Shown in pieces: positions 48,691-57,253 of a DNA stretch of 64,000 nt; the stretch's first letter is position 1; each line of letters opens with the position of its first letter. Location of the stretch: the NCBI GenBank assembly GCA_025462885.1, contig JAOAPN010000006.1, forward strand, positions 248,001 through 312,000, read 5' to 3'. The notes beneath the pieces are model-generated. The model was not told the origin of the DNA and searched no databases. It worked only from the letters and a program-made list of their open reading frames with translations. The position numbers and the translations under genes were made by a program. This stretch comes from Acidobacteriaceae bacterium. Its GTDB lineage: Bacteria; Acidobacteriota; Terriglobia; Terriglobales; Acidobacteriaceae.

Positions 48691-49935
48691 CTATGCCCGT
48701 ATCGCGATTCGCTCCGGTACGGTCTCGCCGAAGCAGACGCGGTTGCGGCCGCTTCCCTTCGCCTCGTAGAGAGCTTTATCGGCTGCACCGATCAGGTCAT
48801 CCGGCAGATCGGTGTGGGTGGGCCAGCAGGTGGAGACACCGCAACTTACCGTCGCCCAAAGCGTTGGGAGCTGTGGAACCTCGTCCAGTGCCGGAGCGCC
48901 GGCGACCTCGACGAGCTTCCGGATCCGCTCGGCCACCATCATTGCGATCTCGGGCGATGTGTTTGGAAGCAGCACTACGAACTCTTCGCCGCCGAAACGC
49001 GCTGCGAAGTCTTCTTTTCCGCGCAGCGCCTGCTCCAGGAGTAGAGCAATTCGCTGCAGAACGCGATCGCCGTACAGATGGCCACAGAGGTCGTTCACGG
49101 ACTTGAAATTATCGATATCGATCAACACGGCCGAAAGAGGAGCCCGGGAGGTCAGGGCTCGCTTCCACATTTTCATGTACTGGTTGTCGAATGCGTGGCG
49201 GTTGGCCAGGCCGGTCAAAGAATCCATGCTGGAGATGCGTTGTAGTTCCTCGTTGCTGACTGAAAGCTTCGCACTCTGGATCTCCTCCCGCAGCCGCAGC
49301 AGATAGGCCAGCCGCTCCTCGCGGCCCAGGCTGTAGTTTGCCATGACCGTCATGGCGACCGCGCAGAGCGTCAGGGTGGCTCCGAAGACCTTCTCAGTAG
49401 TGCCTTGAAGCTTGTCGAAGTACAGGAAGGTCAGATCGCCCGCCATCATCGTAATCGACGCTGCGAGCGCGTATGGGAACTGCAGCCGCATCACCATGTT
49501 CGTGAACAGGACCGCTACGATCACGCCCACCTGGGCGTACGCGGGACCCATGGCATATGGTCCGGTTTCGAGGTAAAGGTGAATCAGGCAGATCCAGCAA
49601 GCCGCCAGGGCGATACTTGCCTCGCGGTACACGCGGCCCGGCCACGTGCGCATGCTGAAGTTTACACCAAGCGCTACGGGAGTGATCAGACCAGATCGAA
49701 CCAGCACATCATGCAGGGCCACCGTGTGCAGTAAGCAAAGATTTGCGAAGAGAAAGAGGTTGAAGAGGGCAATCGCCACCAAGCCCTCAATCCATAGCCT
49801 CGCCAGTCGTGCGGGCGCAACATCCTGCTCAAAACGTTCTTCCAGGCGCTCGGGGAAGGAGAGCCACTGAAACTTCCCTGCTGAGAGTCTTTCGATCTCT
49901 GGCGGGACGAGTTCGTAGATGGATGGAAGAGACAT
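48691..49935 (-). CDS. Diguanylate cyclase (GGDEF) with N-terminal six-TM sensor region
   Basis: RFGGEEFVVLLP; SMDSLTGLANRHAFD. Confidence 0.93.
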   Translation of the reverse strand: MSLPSIYELVPPEIERLSAGKFQWLSFPERLEERFEQDVAPARLARLWIEGLVAIALFNLFLFANLCLLHTVALHDVLVRSGLITPVALGVNFSMRTWPGRVYREASIALAACWICLIHLYLETGPYAMGPAYAQVGVIVAVLFTNMVMRLQFPYALAASITMMAGDLTFLYFDKLQGTTEKVFGATLTLCAVAMTVMANYSLGREERLAYLLRLREEIQSAKLSVSNEELQRISSMDSLTGLANRHAFDNQYMKMWKRALTSRAPLSAVLIDIDNFKSVNDLCGHLYGDRVLQRIALLLEQALRGKEDFAARFGGEEFVVLLPNTSPEIAMMVAERIRKLVEVAGAPALDEVPQLPTLWATVSCGVSTCWPTHTDLPDDLIGAADKALYEAKGSGRNRVCFGETVPERIAIRA

Positions 49936-50120
49936 TGGGAGTGACAGAAGAGAATCCTTGTGTGAAGCGGACGGGTGGACGATCTGCCCCTCCTGATTCT
50001 ATGTACTGCGAAGGTTCGCTCTTCTGCAACTTTCGTTGTATCTTTCAGCTTTTGTTGGGATATCCTCGACGATTCAGGAGAGAAGGCCGCGTCCGATGGT
50101 GCATACGCACCACCGGACAT

Positions 50121-50253
50121 CCACAGGAAAACCGCTCTAGAGCATTTCTCCTGTTACTGCGCACCGGACAAGCTTTGCGAGTGCCGTTTTTCTTGGAAAA
50201 AAACGGCACTCAGATCTGCGGTTTCGGTTTGCACCCACAAGAGAACCGCTCTA
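50121..50253. repeat. Intergenic element with 19-nt direct repeats and 13-bp hairpin
   Basis: CCACAGGAAAACCGCTCTA (50121-50139) and CCACAAGAGAACCGCTCTA (50235-50253); GAGTGCCGTTTTT-cttggaa-AAAAACGGCACTC (50179-50211). Confidence 0.75.
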
Positions 50254-50739
50254 ATTGGGTTTGAACATCTTGGGCGCGTTTCGCATACCCAGGACGTTGA
50301 AGTCTTTCAGACGATCTTTCAGGACGTAAATCAGGGTGTTATTGCCATTGGGATCCGTCGGCATCATGAAGAATCCATGCTCCAAAACGTAATCCCGGCT
50401 GTTGCTGATAATCCCTTCGACGGTTTCGCCGTCGTTAAATGCGATTCGCACCCAGAGTCCCTGCACGATGGGCGCATTTTCGTGAAAATGGAGGGCGCGG
50501 TGATTGACATCGCCGTCAAAGGTCTTCACGAAGAAGACAGCTTTCGCGTTCTTGGTAGAGACATTTTCCGCGACTCCGCCATCCACGAGCTTCAGCCGGA
50601 TTGATTCGAGCGAAGCCGCAGGCTCATTGCGGAGAAGTTGTTCGATGGAACCGAGTTCACTGGCTTCAGCGAACCCTCTGACGGCATGGTCTTCGTAGCG
50701 AATAACGATGCGATACGTTGTAAGAGATTCTGGATCCAC
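50251..50739 (-). CDS. Conserved hypothetical protein downstream of sigma-54 activator
   Basis: GTG at 50739 behind GGGAGC; the listed ORF start overlaps the upstream gene. Confidence 0.65.
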   Translation of the reverse strand: MDPESLTTYRIVIRYEDHAVRGFAEASELGSIEQLLRNEPAASLESIRLKLVDGGVAENVSTKNAKAVFFVKTFDGDVNHRALHFHENAPIVQGLWVRIAFNDGETVEGIISNSRDYVLEHGFFMMPTDPNGNNTLIYVLKDRLKDFNVLGMRNAPKMFKPN

Positions 50740-50750
50740 GCTGCTCCCGG

Positions 50751-52166
50751 CTACGCGCGGTTCTGCGGTGACAGATCGTACTGCTTGATCTTGTACAGCA
50801 GAGCCTTGTAGCTGATTTGAAGGTCGTTTGCTGCCGCTTTCCGATTCCATCCGACGCCTTCCAGAACCTGCGCAATTGCGGTCGATTCAGCCTCGCCCTT
50901 CAGATTTCGAACGAGAGCTTTGAGTCCGGCTCCGCCCTGCCCATCTGCACCGACTCCGGAGTGCGTCTCGACGCTCTCCGGTGGCGTCAGTTCGTCGAGG
51001 ATCGATTTTTCATCACCGAGTACCAGGTAGCGATTGACCACGTTCTCAAGTTCCCGAAGATTGCCGGGCCAGTGATGTCCAACCAGTGAATCGGTAAGGC
51101 TCTTCGAGAAGGGAAGTACGCTGCGTCCGTACTTCTTGGCGCCCTTGCGCATGAAGTATTCGGAGAGGACAGGAATCTCGTCCTTGCGCTCCCGCAGCGG
51201 CGGAATGCTCAAAGTGAAACCGTTCAGGCGATAGTAGAGGTCCTCGCGGAACGACTTGTTGGCCATCGCTTCCTTCATATTGATATTGGTCGCGGCGATC
51301 ACCCTTACGTCCACCTTCATGGGTGCGCGGCTGCCGAGGCGGGAGAAGGTCCCGTCCTGGAGGACCTGCAAGAGCTTTGCCTGCAGAATCGCCGGCATTT
51401 CTCCGATTTCATCCAGAAAGATCGTTCCACCGGTACAAATTTCAAACTTGCCCGGCTTGGTCTTGATCGCTCCAGTAAAAGCACCCTGTTCGTAGCCAAA
51501 CAGTTCGCTTTCCAGCAGATCCGCCGGAACTGCGGCGCAGTTGACCTTAAGGAAGATCTTCGAGCTGCGGGAAGACATTTTGTGCGTATAGAGAGCGAGG
51601 ATCTCTTTTCCCGTGCCGCTTTCCCCAAGAATCAAGAGAGGAATGTCTGCGCGTGCTACGAGAGCGGCCTGCGCCTCGAGATCGCGCATTCTCTTGCTGG
51701 ATCGGACGAACGAGTGGGTCTCGTTCAGCGGGATCTCCCGCATGGTGTCGGCTGTAGCCTTCTTGTCTTTATCGGTTGCCACGGTCGCGAGTTGCTCTTC
51801 GATCGCCTGCTCGACGTCGCTGCCGAGAAACGGCTTCATCACGATCGCACGCACACCGAGCCGGATGACCATCTCAAGGTCGCCGAGTTCGGCGGAGCAA
51901 GAGAGTACGATCACGGGAAGATTCGGCTTCGTGCAGCGAATATGCGTGAGCAGGGGCATCGGATCGCGGTGTGCGTGCAGTGCCAATAGCAGCAAATCCG
52001 GCTCGGCACCCTGCTCGAGTCGTTCCAGCAGGGTCTTCTCCTCAGAAAAGAGGCTGAGCGAGTAATGATCTCCAAGAGTTGAGCGCAGGTAATCGAGCAC
52101 TGCGAGATCCGGCTCCAGAATTAGGATCTGCGACCGGAATTTTGAATTCGACTTCAAAGCAGACAT
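50751..52166 (-). CDS. Sigma-54-dependent enhancer-binding protein with receiver-like (apparently degenerate) domain, AAA+ and Fis-type HTH
   Basis: GESGTGKE, ELFGYEQGAFTGA (sigma-54 contact), GGTIFLDEIGEM, C-terminal GVGWNRKAAANDLQISYKALLYKIKQY; start at 52166 or at the listed 52229. Confidence 0.92.
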   Translation of the reverse strand: MSALKSNSKFRSQILILEPDLAVLDYLRSTLGDHYSLSLFSEEKTLLERLEQGAEPDLLLLALHAHRDPMPLLTHIRCTKPNLPVIVLSCSAELGDLEMVIRLGVRAIVMKPFLGSDVEQAIEEQLATVATDKDKKATADTMREIPLNETHSFVRSSKRMRDLEAQAALVARADIPLLILGESGTGKEILALYTHKMSSRSSKIFLKVNCAAVPADLLESELFGYEQGAFTGAIKTKPGKFEICTGGTIFLDEIGEMPAILQAKLLQVLQDGTFSRLGSRAPMKVDVRVIAATNINMKEAMANKSFREDLYYRLNGFTLSIPPLRERKDEIPVLSEYFMRKGAKKYGRSVLPFSKSLTDSLVGHHWPGNLRELENVVNRYLVLGDEKSILDELTPPESVETHSGVGADGQGGAGLKALVRNLKGEAESTAIAQVLEGVGWNRKAAANDLQISYKALLYKIKQYDLSPQNRA

Positions 52167-52638
52167 TGGATAAGACAGCGATGCTGACATTCGTAAACCT
52201 CTCGATTCCGCCATTGCAGGACCAATCACCCGTTATTGGCGTTGCTCATCGACTCGTGGCGTACATCGAGTCCCGATACTAACCACTTCATACTGAAAAG
52301 AGCCCTGGAACGACGGCGAACTCAACACACGAGACCGGTTGGAAGGAACAGATCAGGACGAATCAAACTTCGGCAGAGATGTAGTACTAATTTTGCTGAC
52401 AAAAGAGAGAAAGGTTTTCTCTTTCTCTCCTCAAGTATTGCAAGCTTACATGCTAATAACTTGCTTCGTGAGAGAAAAAAGAGTTATTTTTAGTTGTGTG
52501 ACTTTGGTAACGTAGCGCATTATGACCGCCGGGATGATGATAAACAGAAGGTTACATCGTCCTTTTCCGCCCTGTTTTCCATTGGCTCAGTCATCATCGA
52601 AATAGATCCGTCCGGCAATGCAATCTTGCAATTGAGTG

Positions 52639-52654
52639 TGGCAGTTAACGTGCT
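52639..52654 (+). promoter_or_regulatory. Candidate sigma-54 -24/-12 promoter of the second activator gene
   Basis: TGGCAGTTAACGTGCT; GG-N10-GC spacing, 44 bp before ATG 52698. Confidence 0.45.
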
Positions 52655-52697
52655 TATCAATTCATGTTGCTGGACTGCCATACCTCGATAGGGAAAA

Positions 52698-53801
52698 ATG
52701 ACCTTGGTGCACAATAATGAGTCCGCTGCATTGCTCGATCTGCCGCCGCTCGACATTATTTTCGGAAAAACTCCTGCCATGCAGGCGGTCCGAAATAAGT
52801 TAGAGCGGGTAGCAGAGACTGACGTGCCCGTTTTAATACAGGGAGAGAGCGGAACGGGGAAAGAGATCTCCGTGCGTCTTCTTCATGCTTTTTCCATGCG
52901 GGCGCGCGGTTCACTTGTAAAGGTGAGCTGTCCGGCGATTCCAAACTCTCTTCTTGAGACTGAGCTGTTTGGGTATGAAAAAGGCGCCTTTACGGGCGCG
53001 ATGAACACCAAGCTTGGCCGCGTCGAACAGGCGCATAATGGCACACTCTTTCTGGACGAAGTAGGAAGCCTGGATCTTGCGGTTCAGTCGAAGCTGTTGC
53101 AAGTCCTTCAGGATGGGACGTTTGTGCGGGTTGGCGGACACGAGCCTCGCTCCATCGCGACACGTCTGGTATCGGCGTCTAATGGCGATCTTCGCAACCA
53201 GGTTGAAGATGGCACTTTTCGGCTCGATTTTCTCTTCCGCATTAATGCGGTGACGATCAATCTGCCCCCGCTTCGACAGAGAATTGTAGATCTGCCCGTC
53301 CTGATCGACTATTTCATTGAGCATTACGCCAGAGCCTTTCACAACACTCCGGAACTTCTTTCGAAGAGCGCCGTTCGGCTGATGCAGAACTATCATTGGC
53401 CCGGAAACATCCGCCAACTTGAAAATCTCATCCGCAGTTATGTCCTGATTGGAAGTGAAGAAGCTTTGGTTGCGGAGCTGATGCCGGAGTCGCCGCGCAA
53501 TGGCGGAATTACGACGGAGATCGATATCAGCGAACCTGTCTCGTTGAAGCGGATTACAAAGCAGGCTACGCAGGATCTCGAACGGCAGATCATCTTGAAG
53601 GTGCTTCAGGCGAATAGCTGGAATCGTCAGAAGACAGCGAAATGGCTGCAGATCAGCTATCGGTCCCTTCTGTACAAACTGAGCGAGGCCGGCATGCCGG
53701 AGGTTCCACCGCGTCCGATTCGCGTACCCCAACTTCTCAAGAAGAGCCCGGACGAGAGGGGTCTCAAGACTGCCCTTTTCGGGCGATCGAGAGTGTACTA
53801 A
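52698..53801 (+). CDS. Sigma-54-dependent enhancer-binding protein lacking a receiver domain (AAA+ + Fis-type HTH)
   Basis: GESGTGKE, ELFGYEKGAFTGA, NGTLFLDEVGSL, C-terminal NSWNRQKTAKWLQISYRSLLYKL. Confidence 0.92.
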   Translation: MTLVHNNESAALLDLPPLDIIFGKTPAMQAVRNKLERVAETDVPVLIQGESGTGKEISVRLLHAFSMRARGSLVKVSCPAIPNSLLETELFGYEKGAFTGAMNTKLGRVEQAHNGTLFLDEVGSLDLAVQSKLLQVLQDGTFVRVGGHEPRSIATRLVSASNGDLRNQVEDGTFRLDFLFRINAVTINLPPLRQRIVDLPVLIDYFIEHYARAFHNTPELLSKSAVRLMQNYHWPGNIRQLENLIRSYVLIGSEEALVAELMPESPRNGGITTEIDISEPVSLKRITKQATQDLERQIILKVLQANSWNRQKTAKWLQISYRSLLYKLSEAGMPEVPPRPIRVPQLLKKSPDERGLKTALFGRSRVY

Positions 53802-53844
53802 CTGTTCTGGTTTGGTTCTGGATGCATTGGATTTAGATACTGAG

Positions 53845-53879
53845 AAGCCTTGCAGCGATCATCGCTGCGAGGCTTTTTT
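53845..53879. terminator. Terminator between convergent activator and EPS operon end
   Basis: AAGCCTTGCAGCGATCATCGCTGCGAGGCTT + TTTTG. Confidence 0.85.
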
Positions 53880-53953
53880 GATTGAGAGTTGGACTTGACG
53901 GCTGTGGCTGTCATCCTCGCGGTACTCGACGTGTGTGAGTGCTAAGGTCGGGT

Positions 53954-55333
53954 TTACTGTGCGCCCTGCCGTCGAATGATGGTCTTGACTGTCTCGAACA
54001 TGATGAGCAGATCGAGACCGAGCGCCATGTGTTTGATGTAGTACAGGTCAAATTCGAGCTTCTCGCGTGCTTCGGCCAGCGTGGCACCATATCCGTAACG
54101 GACCTGAGCCCATCCGGTAAGGCCAGGACGAATCATGTGCCGCAGTTCGAAGTACGGGATTTTCTCTACCAGCATCGGAACAAACTCCGGTCGCTCCGGT
54201 CGCGGGCCAACGAATCCCATGTCGCCGCACAGTACGTTCCAAAGTTGTGGAACTTCGTCGAGACGGGTCTTGCGCATGAACATTCCGATTCGGGTGACAC
54301 GCGGATCGTTCTTGGTAGCCCATTTCGCGCCTGCTGCTTCGGCGTCGGTTCTCATGGTGCGAAACTTATGCACTTTAAAATTGCGTCCGTTCATTCCGAC
54401 GCGGGTCTGGTGGAAGAAGATCGGTCCGGGGGACGAAATCCTCACCAGCAAGACTACAAACGGAAAGAATGGTGCAAAGAGCAGCAGTCCGAAGGCTGCC
54501 GTCAAAGTTGAAACCAGGCGGCGGGCGATTTGTTGCGACGGCTTGATCCGAAATCCTTCGCTGTAGATGAAGCTGCTGGGTCTCAGGCTATCCAGATAGA
54601 GCTTGCCGGTCAGTCTTTCGAGGAGAGTGGCGGCATCCTCAATCACGATCCCGTTGAAGCGTAGCTTCAAAAGCTGACGCATCGGGAGTTCGCCGCGGCG
54701 GTCTTCGAGCGCGATGATGACTCGATCGACGGGAGGCTTGGGTACCAGGAACGAAGCCAGCGCGGTTTCGAAAGTTTCCTTCCGCAGTTCCTTGTCGTTG
54801 GAGGCATCGTCGTCCCAGCCGACTACTTGCATGCCAGCGTCTTTGCGGGAGCGGAGCGTTTCGACGACGGTACGAGCGCGTTCGCCGGCTCCGAGAACAT
54901 AGACTCTCTCGCGAAACATATCCTGCCCGATGAGCCACTCGTATGCACTGCGCCACGCGACTAATGCGGCAGTCAGGAAAGCCAATCCGACCACCAGTAC
55001 GTATCGCGCGATGTCCGCGGCGGGGAAGAGGTAGGTGATCGCCGACAAAAGGAACGAGAGAAACCCGAGGACGAGCAGCAGTCGGAAATAAATCTCCCAA
55101 CGCGCGGAGATGCGCTGGGGTTCATACAGATCAAAGTAGTACGAGCAGAGCAGCGTGAGAACGGTAAGGCCAAGGATCTTTGCTGCCCCGTACTCGTAAT
55201 TCAGCACCAGGTACGTGTCGGGTCCCACAAGCAACACCGTTGCCAGAAGAAACGAACCACTTACAATCAGTGCCTCGCAGAGCAGTAAAACGATGGTGCG
55301 GGTTGGGTAGTACACATTGAACAGCCGTATCAT
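53954..55333 (-). CDS. Undecaprenyl-phosphate sugar transferase of exosortase/PEP-CTERM system (TIGR03013-like)
   Basis: N-terminal TM region, CoA-binding-like middle, bacterial sugar transferase domain (KVHKFRTMRTDAE...TRLDEVPQLWNVLCGDMGFVGPRPERPEFV). Confidence 0.9.
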   Translation of the reverse strand: MIRLFNVYYPTRTIVLLLCEALIVSGSFLLATVLLVGPDTYLVLNYEYGAAKILGLTVLTLLCSYYFDLYEPQRISARWEIYFRLLLVLGFLSFLLSAITYLFPAADIARYVLVVGLAFLTAALVAWRSAYEWLIGQDMFRERVYVLGAGERARTVVETLRSRKDAGMQVVGWDDDASNDKELRKETFETALASFLVPKPPVDRVIIALEDRRGELPMRQLLKLRFNGIVIEDAATLLERLTGKLYLDSLRPSSFIYSEGFRIKPSQQIARRLVSTLTAAFGLLLFAPFFPFVVLLVRISSPGPIFFHQTRVGMNGRNFKVHKFRTMRTDAEAAGAKWATKNDPRVTRIGMFMRKTRLDEVPQLWNVLCGDMGFVGPRPERPEFVPMLVEKIPYFELRHMIRPGLTGWAQVRYGYGATLAEAREKLEFDLYYIKHMALGLDLLIMFETVKTIIRRQGAQ

Positions 55334-55359
55334 CGGTTCGCTTGCTCCGTCTGGTTCTA

Positions 55360-56325
55360 CTATTCTTTGTCTGCGTCGTATCCGTAGTAGGTGCCGACTT
55401 GAGGTTGCGTTTCCACAGCATTGAGAACAAAACCGAGGATGTTAGAGGCTTTCAATTGAATCTGAGCTTTCTGTGCGACCTGGAACTTGGTAACCCCACC
55501 CCTGGCGACCAGCAGAACTCCATCGCAGGCGCGTGCCAGGTTGACCGCATCCGATACGGGAAGCACCGGCGACGAATCGATGATAATCCAGTCGAAATAC
55601 GGGGAAGCTGCCCGAATCAGCTCTCCAAATCTTGGATTGCCGGAGAGGTCTGCCGCTTTGTCTCCGCCGTTGCCTCCGGCGATGAAGGTGAGATTCGGCA
55701 GGATCGCGGAACGTACCCGATCGGCGGCACGGGGTTCCTCTGCGCGCTGCATGACCTCTACCATCTCGGCTTTGCCTGAAAGATAGTCGGCGAGTCCGGG
55801 ATGAGGCTGGCACCCGAGCAACTGATGCAGGGTGTAGCGGCGCATATCGCCGTCAATCAGGAGAACCTTGCTGTTCTTGTGCCGTGCAAGGCTGATTGCC
55901 AGGTTGGTCGCAACAAAACTCTTTCCTTCTTGAGGCAAGCCGCTGCTGATCAGGATGGATTTCAGGGGTTTGATGTCCCGCAGCTCGTAGATGCGAGAAC
56001 GCAGGCTGCGAAACTGTTCCACTGCAGGTCCACGCTCCAGAAGCGCCGGCAACTGGGAGTAAGTCGGCGTCCAGACATGCCTTGGAACATCGTTCAGACT
56101 GAGCGCCGGCGTAGCCGATCCCGATTCTGATCGGGAGGCGCGGCGCGGCTGCGGTGACGCGCTGTGGATGGCAGCGTCCGCCGGTAGAGCAGGTGCAACC
56201 TCATACTCTGGTGTTGTCTCCAGCGAAGGGCTAAACGGCTGATCTTCCGCCTGGGGCTCGCGGTCCAGCAGCCCTGCCTTTCGGTCCGACTCTGCTTTCT
56301 GCAGTGCTTCGTAGATACGGCTCAT
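55360..56325 (-). CDS. CpsD/CapB-family tyrosine-protein kinase (exosortase-locus type)
   Basis: SILISSGLPQEGKSFVATNLAISLA, VLLIDGDMRR, WIIIDSSPVLPVSDA; start MSRIYEALQKAE at 56325. Confidence 0.9.
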   Translation of the reverse strand: MSRIYEALQKAESDRKAGLLDREPQAEDQPFSPSLETTPEYEVAPALPADAAIHSASPQPRRASRSESGSATPALSLNDVPRHVWTPTYSQLPALLERGPAVEQFRSLRSRIYELRDIKPLKSILISSGLPQEGKSFVATNLAISLARHKNSKVLLIDGDMRRYTLHQLLGCQPHPGLADYLSGKAEMVEVMQRAEEPRAADRVRSAILPNLTFIAGGNGGDKAADLSGNPRFGELIRAASPYFDWIIIDSSPVLPVSDAVNLARACDGVLLVARGGVTKFQVAQKAQIQLKASNILGFVLNAVETQPQVGTYYGYDADKE

Positions 56326-57251
56326 CGATCCTGTCTCCCATTGGACTCGTCGTTGAACGACGTCATGAAGCCCGAAGATTCTCCTGGCGCATTGCGCGTA
56401 CCGTATCCACCGCCCATCGCTGCGGAAGAGATCAGGAACGGCTGTGACTCTAGCTCCAACTCTGCGGCTACGCCTTCGATCATCGGCACGGTCACTTGCT
56501 GCACCTGCTCCACGTAGGCGACGATCAGAGCGTGTTCGCACATCAGGTTGATGATGCGCGGAATGCCACGGCTATAGCGGTGGATCAACTCCAATGTCTC
56601 AGACGGGAAGATCTGCCAGGAAGCGCCGGCGATGCGAAGCCGCTCCGCCACGTAGGCGTGGGTCTGCACCTCGGTGAGGGACTGGGTCCGGCACCACAGG
56701 GAGACTCGCTGCCGCAACTGGCGGACGCTTGGATGGCGCAGCTTTTCTTCCAGCTCGGGTTGGCCGGAGAGGACGATCTGCAGAAGCTTCTCCGAAGACG
56801 TCTCAAGATTCGTTAGTAGACGAATCTCTTCCAAAAGCTCCCACGACAGGTTCTGCGCCTCGTCGACGACCACGACACAGGTCTCCTCCATGCGGAATCG
56901 CTCGATCAACCAACGGTTGAGTTGGAGAAGCATTCCAGACTTGGTTCGGGTCGCAGGTATCAGGCCAAAATCGGTGAGGACGAATTCGAGAAAGTCGAGT
57001 ACGTCAAGACGCGGATTGAAGACGAAGGCCGTCGAGACACGGCGTCCATTGAAGGAGCTCAGCGCGCGTCGCAGCAGGGTCGTCTTTCCGGTTCCAACCT
57101 CGCCGGTCAGCACTGTGAATCCCTTTCGTGCCGAAATCCCGTACTCCAGGCAAGCCAGCGCTTCGCGCGTATGCGGCATCATGTAGAGGAACCTGGGGTC
57201 GGGACTGGTCCCGAATGGGCTGCTCTGCAGTTTGAAGAAAGCCTTATACAT
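56322..57251 (-). CDS. ExeA-like AAA ATPase (XrtA/PEP-CTERM-associated type)
   Basis: FFKLQSSPFGTSPDPRFLYMMPHTREALACLEYGISARKGFTVLTGEVGTGKTTLLR. Confidence 0.9.
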   Translation of the reverse strand: MYKAFFKLQSSPFGTSPDPRFLYMMPHTREALACLEYGISARKGFTVLTGEVGTGKTTLLRRALSSFNGRRVSTAFVFNPRLDVLDFLEFVLTDFGLIPATRTKSGMLLQLNRWLIERFRMEETCVVVVDEAQNLSWELLEEIRLLTNLETSSEKLLQIVLSGQPELEEKLRHPSVRQLRQRVSLWCRTQSLTEVQTHAYVAERLRIAGASWQIFPSETLELIHRYSRGIPRIINLMCEHALIVAYVEQVQQVTVPMIEGVAAELELESQPFLISSAAMGGGYGTRNAPGESSGFMTSFNDESNGRQDR

Positions 57252-57253
57252 GG

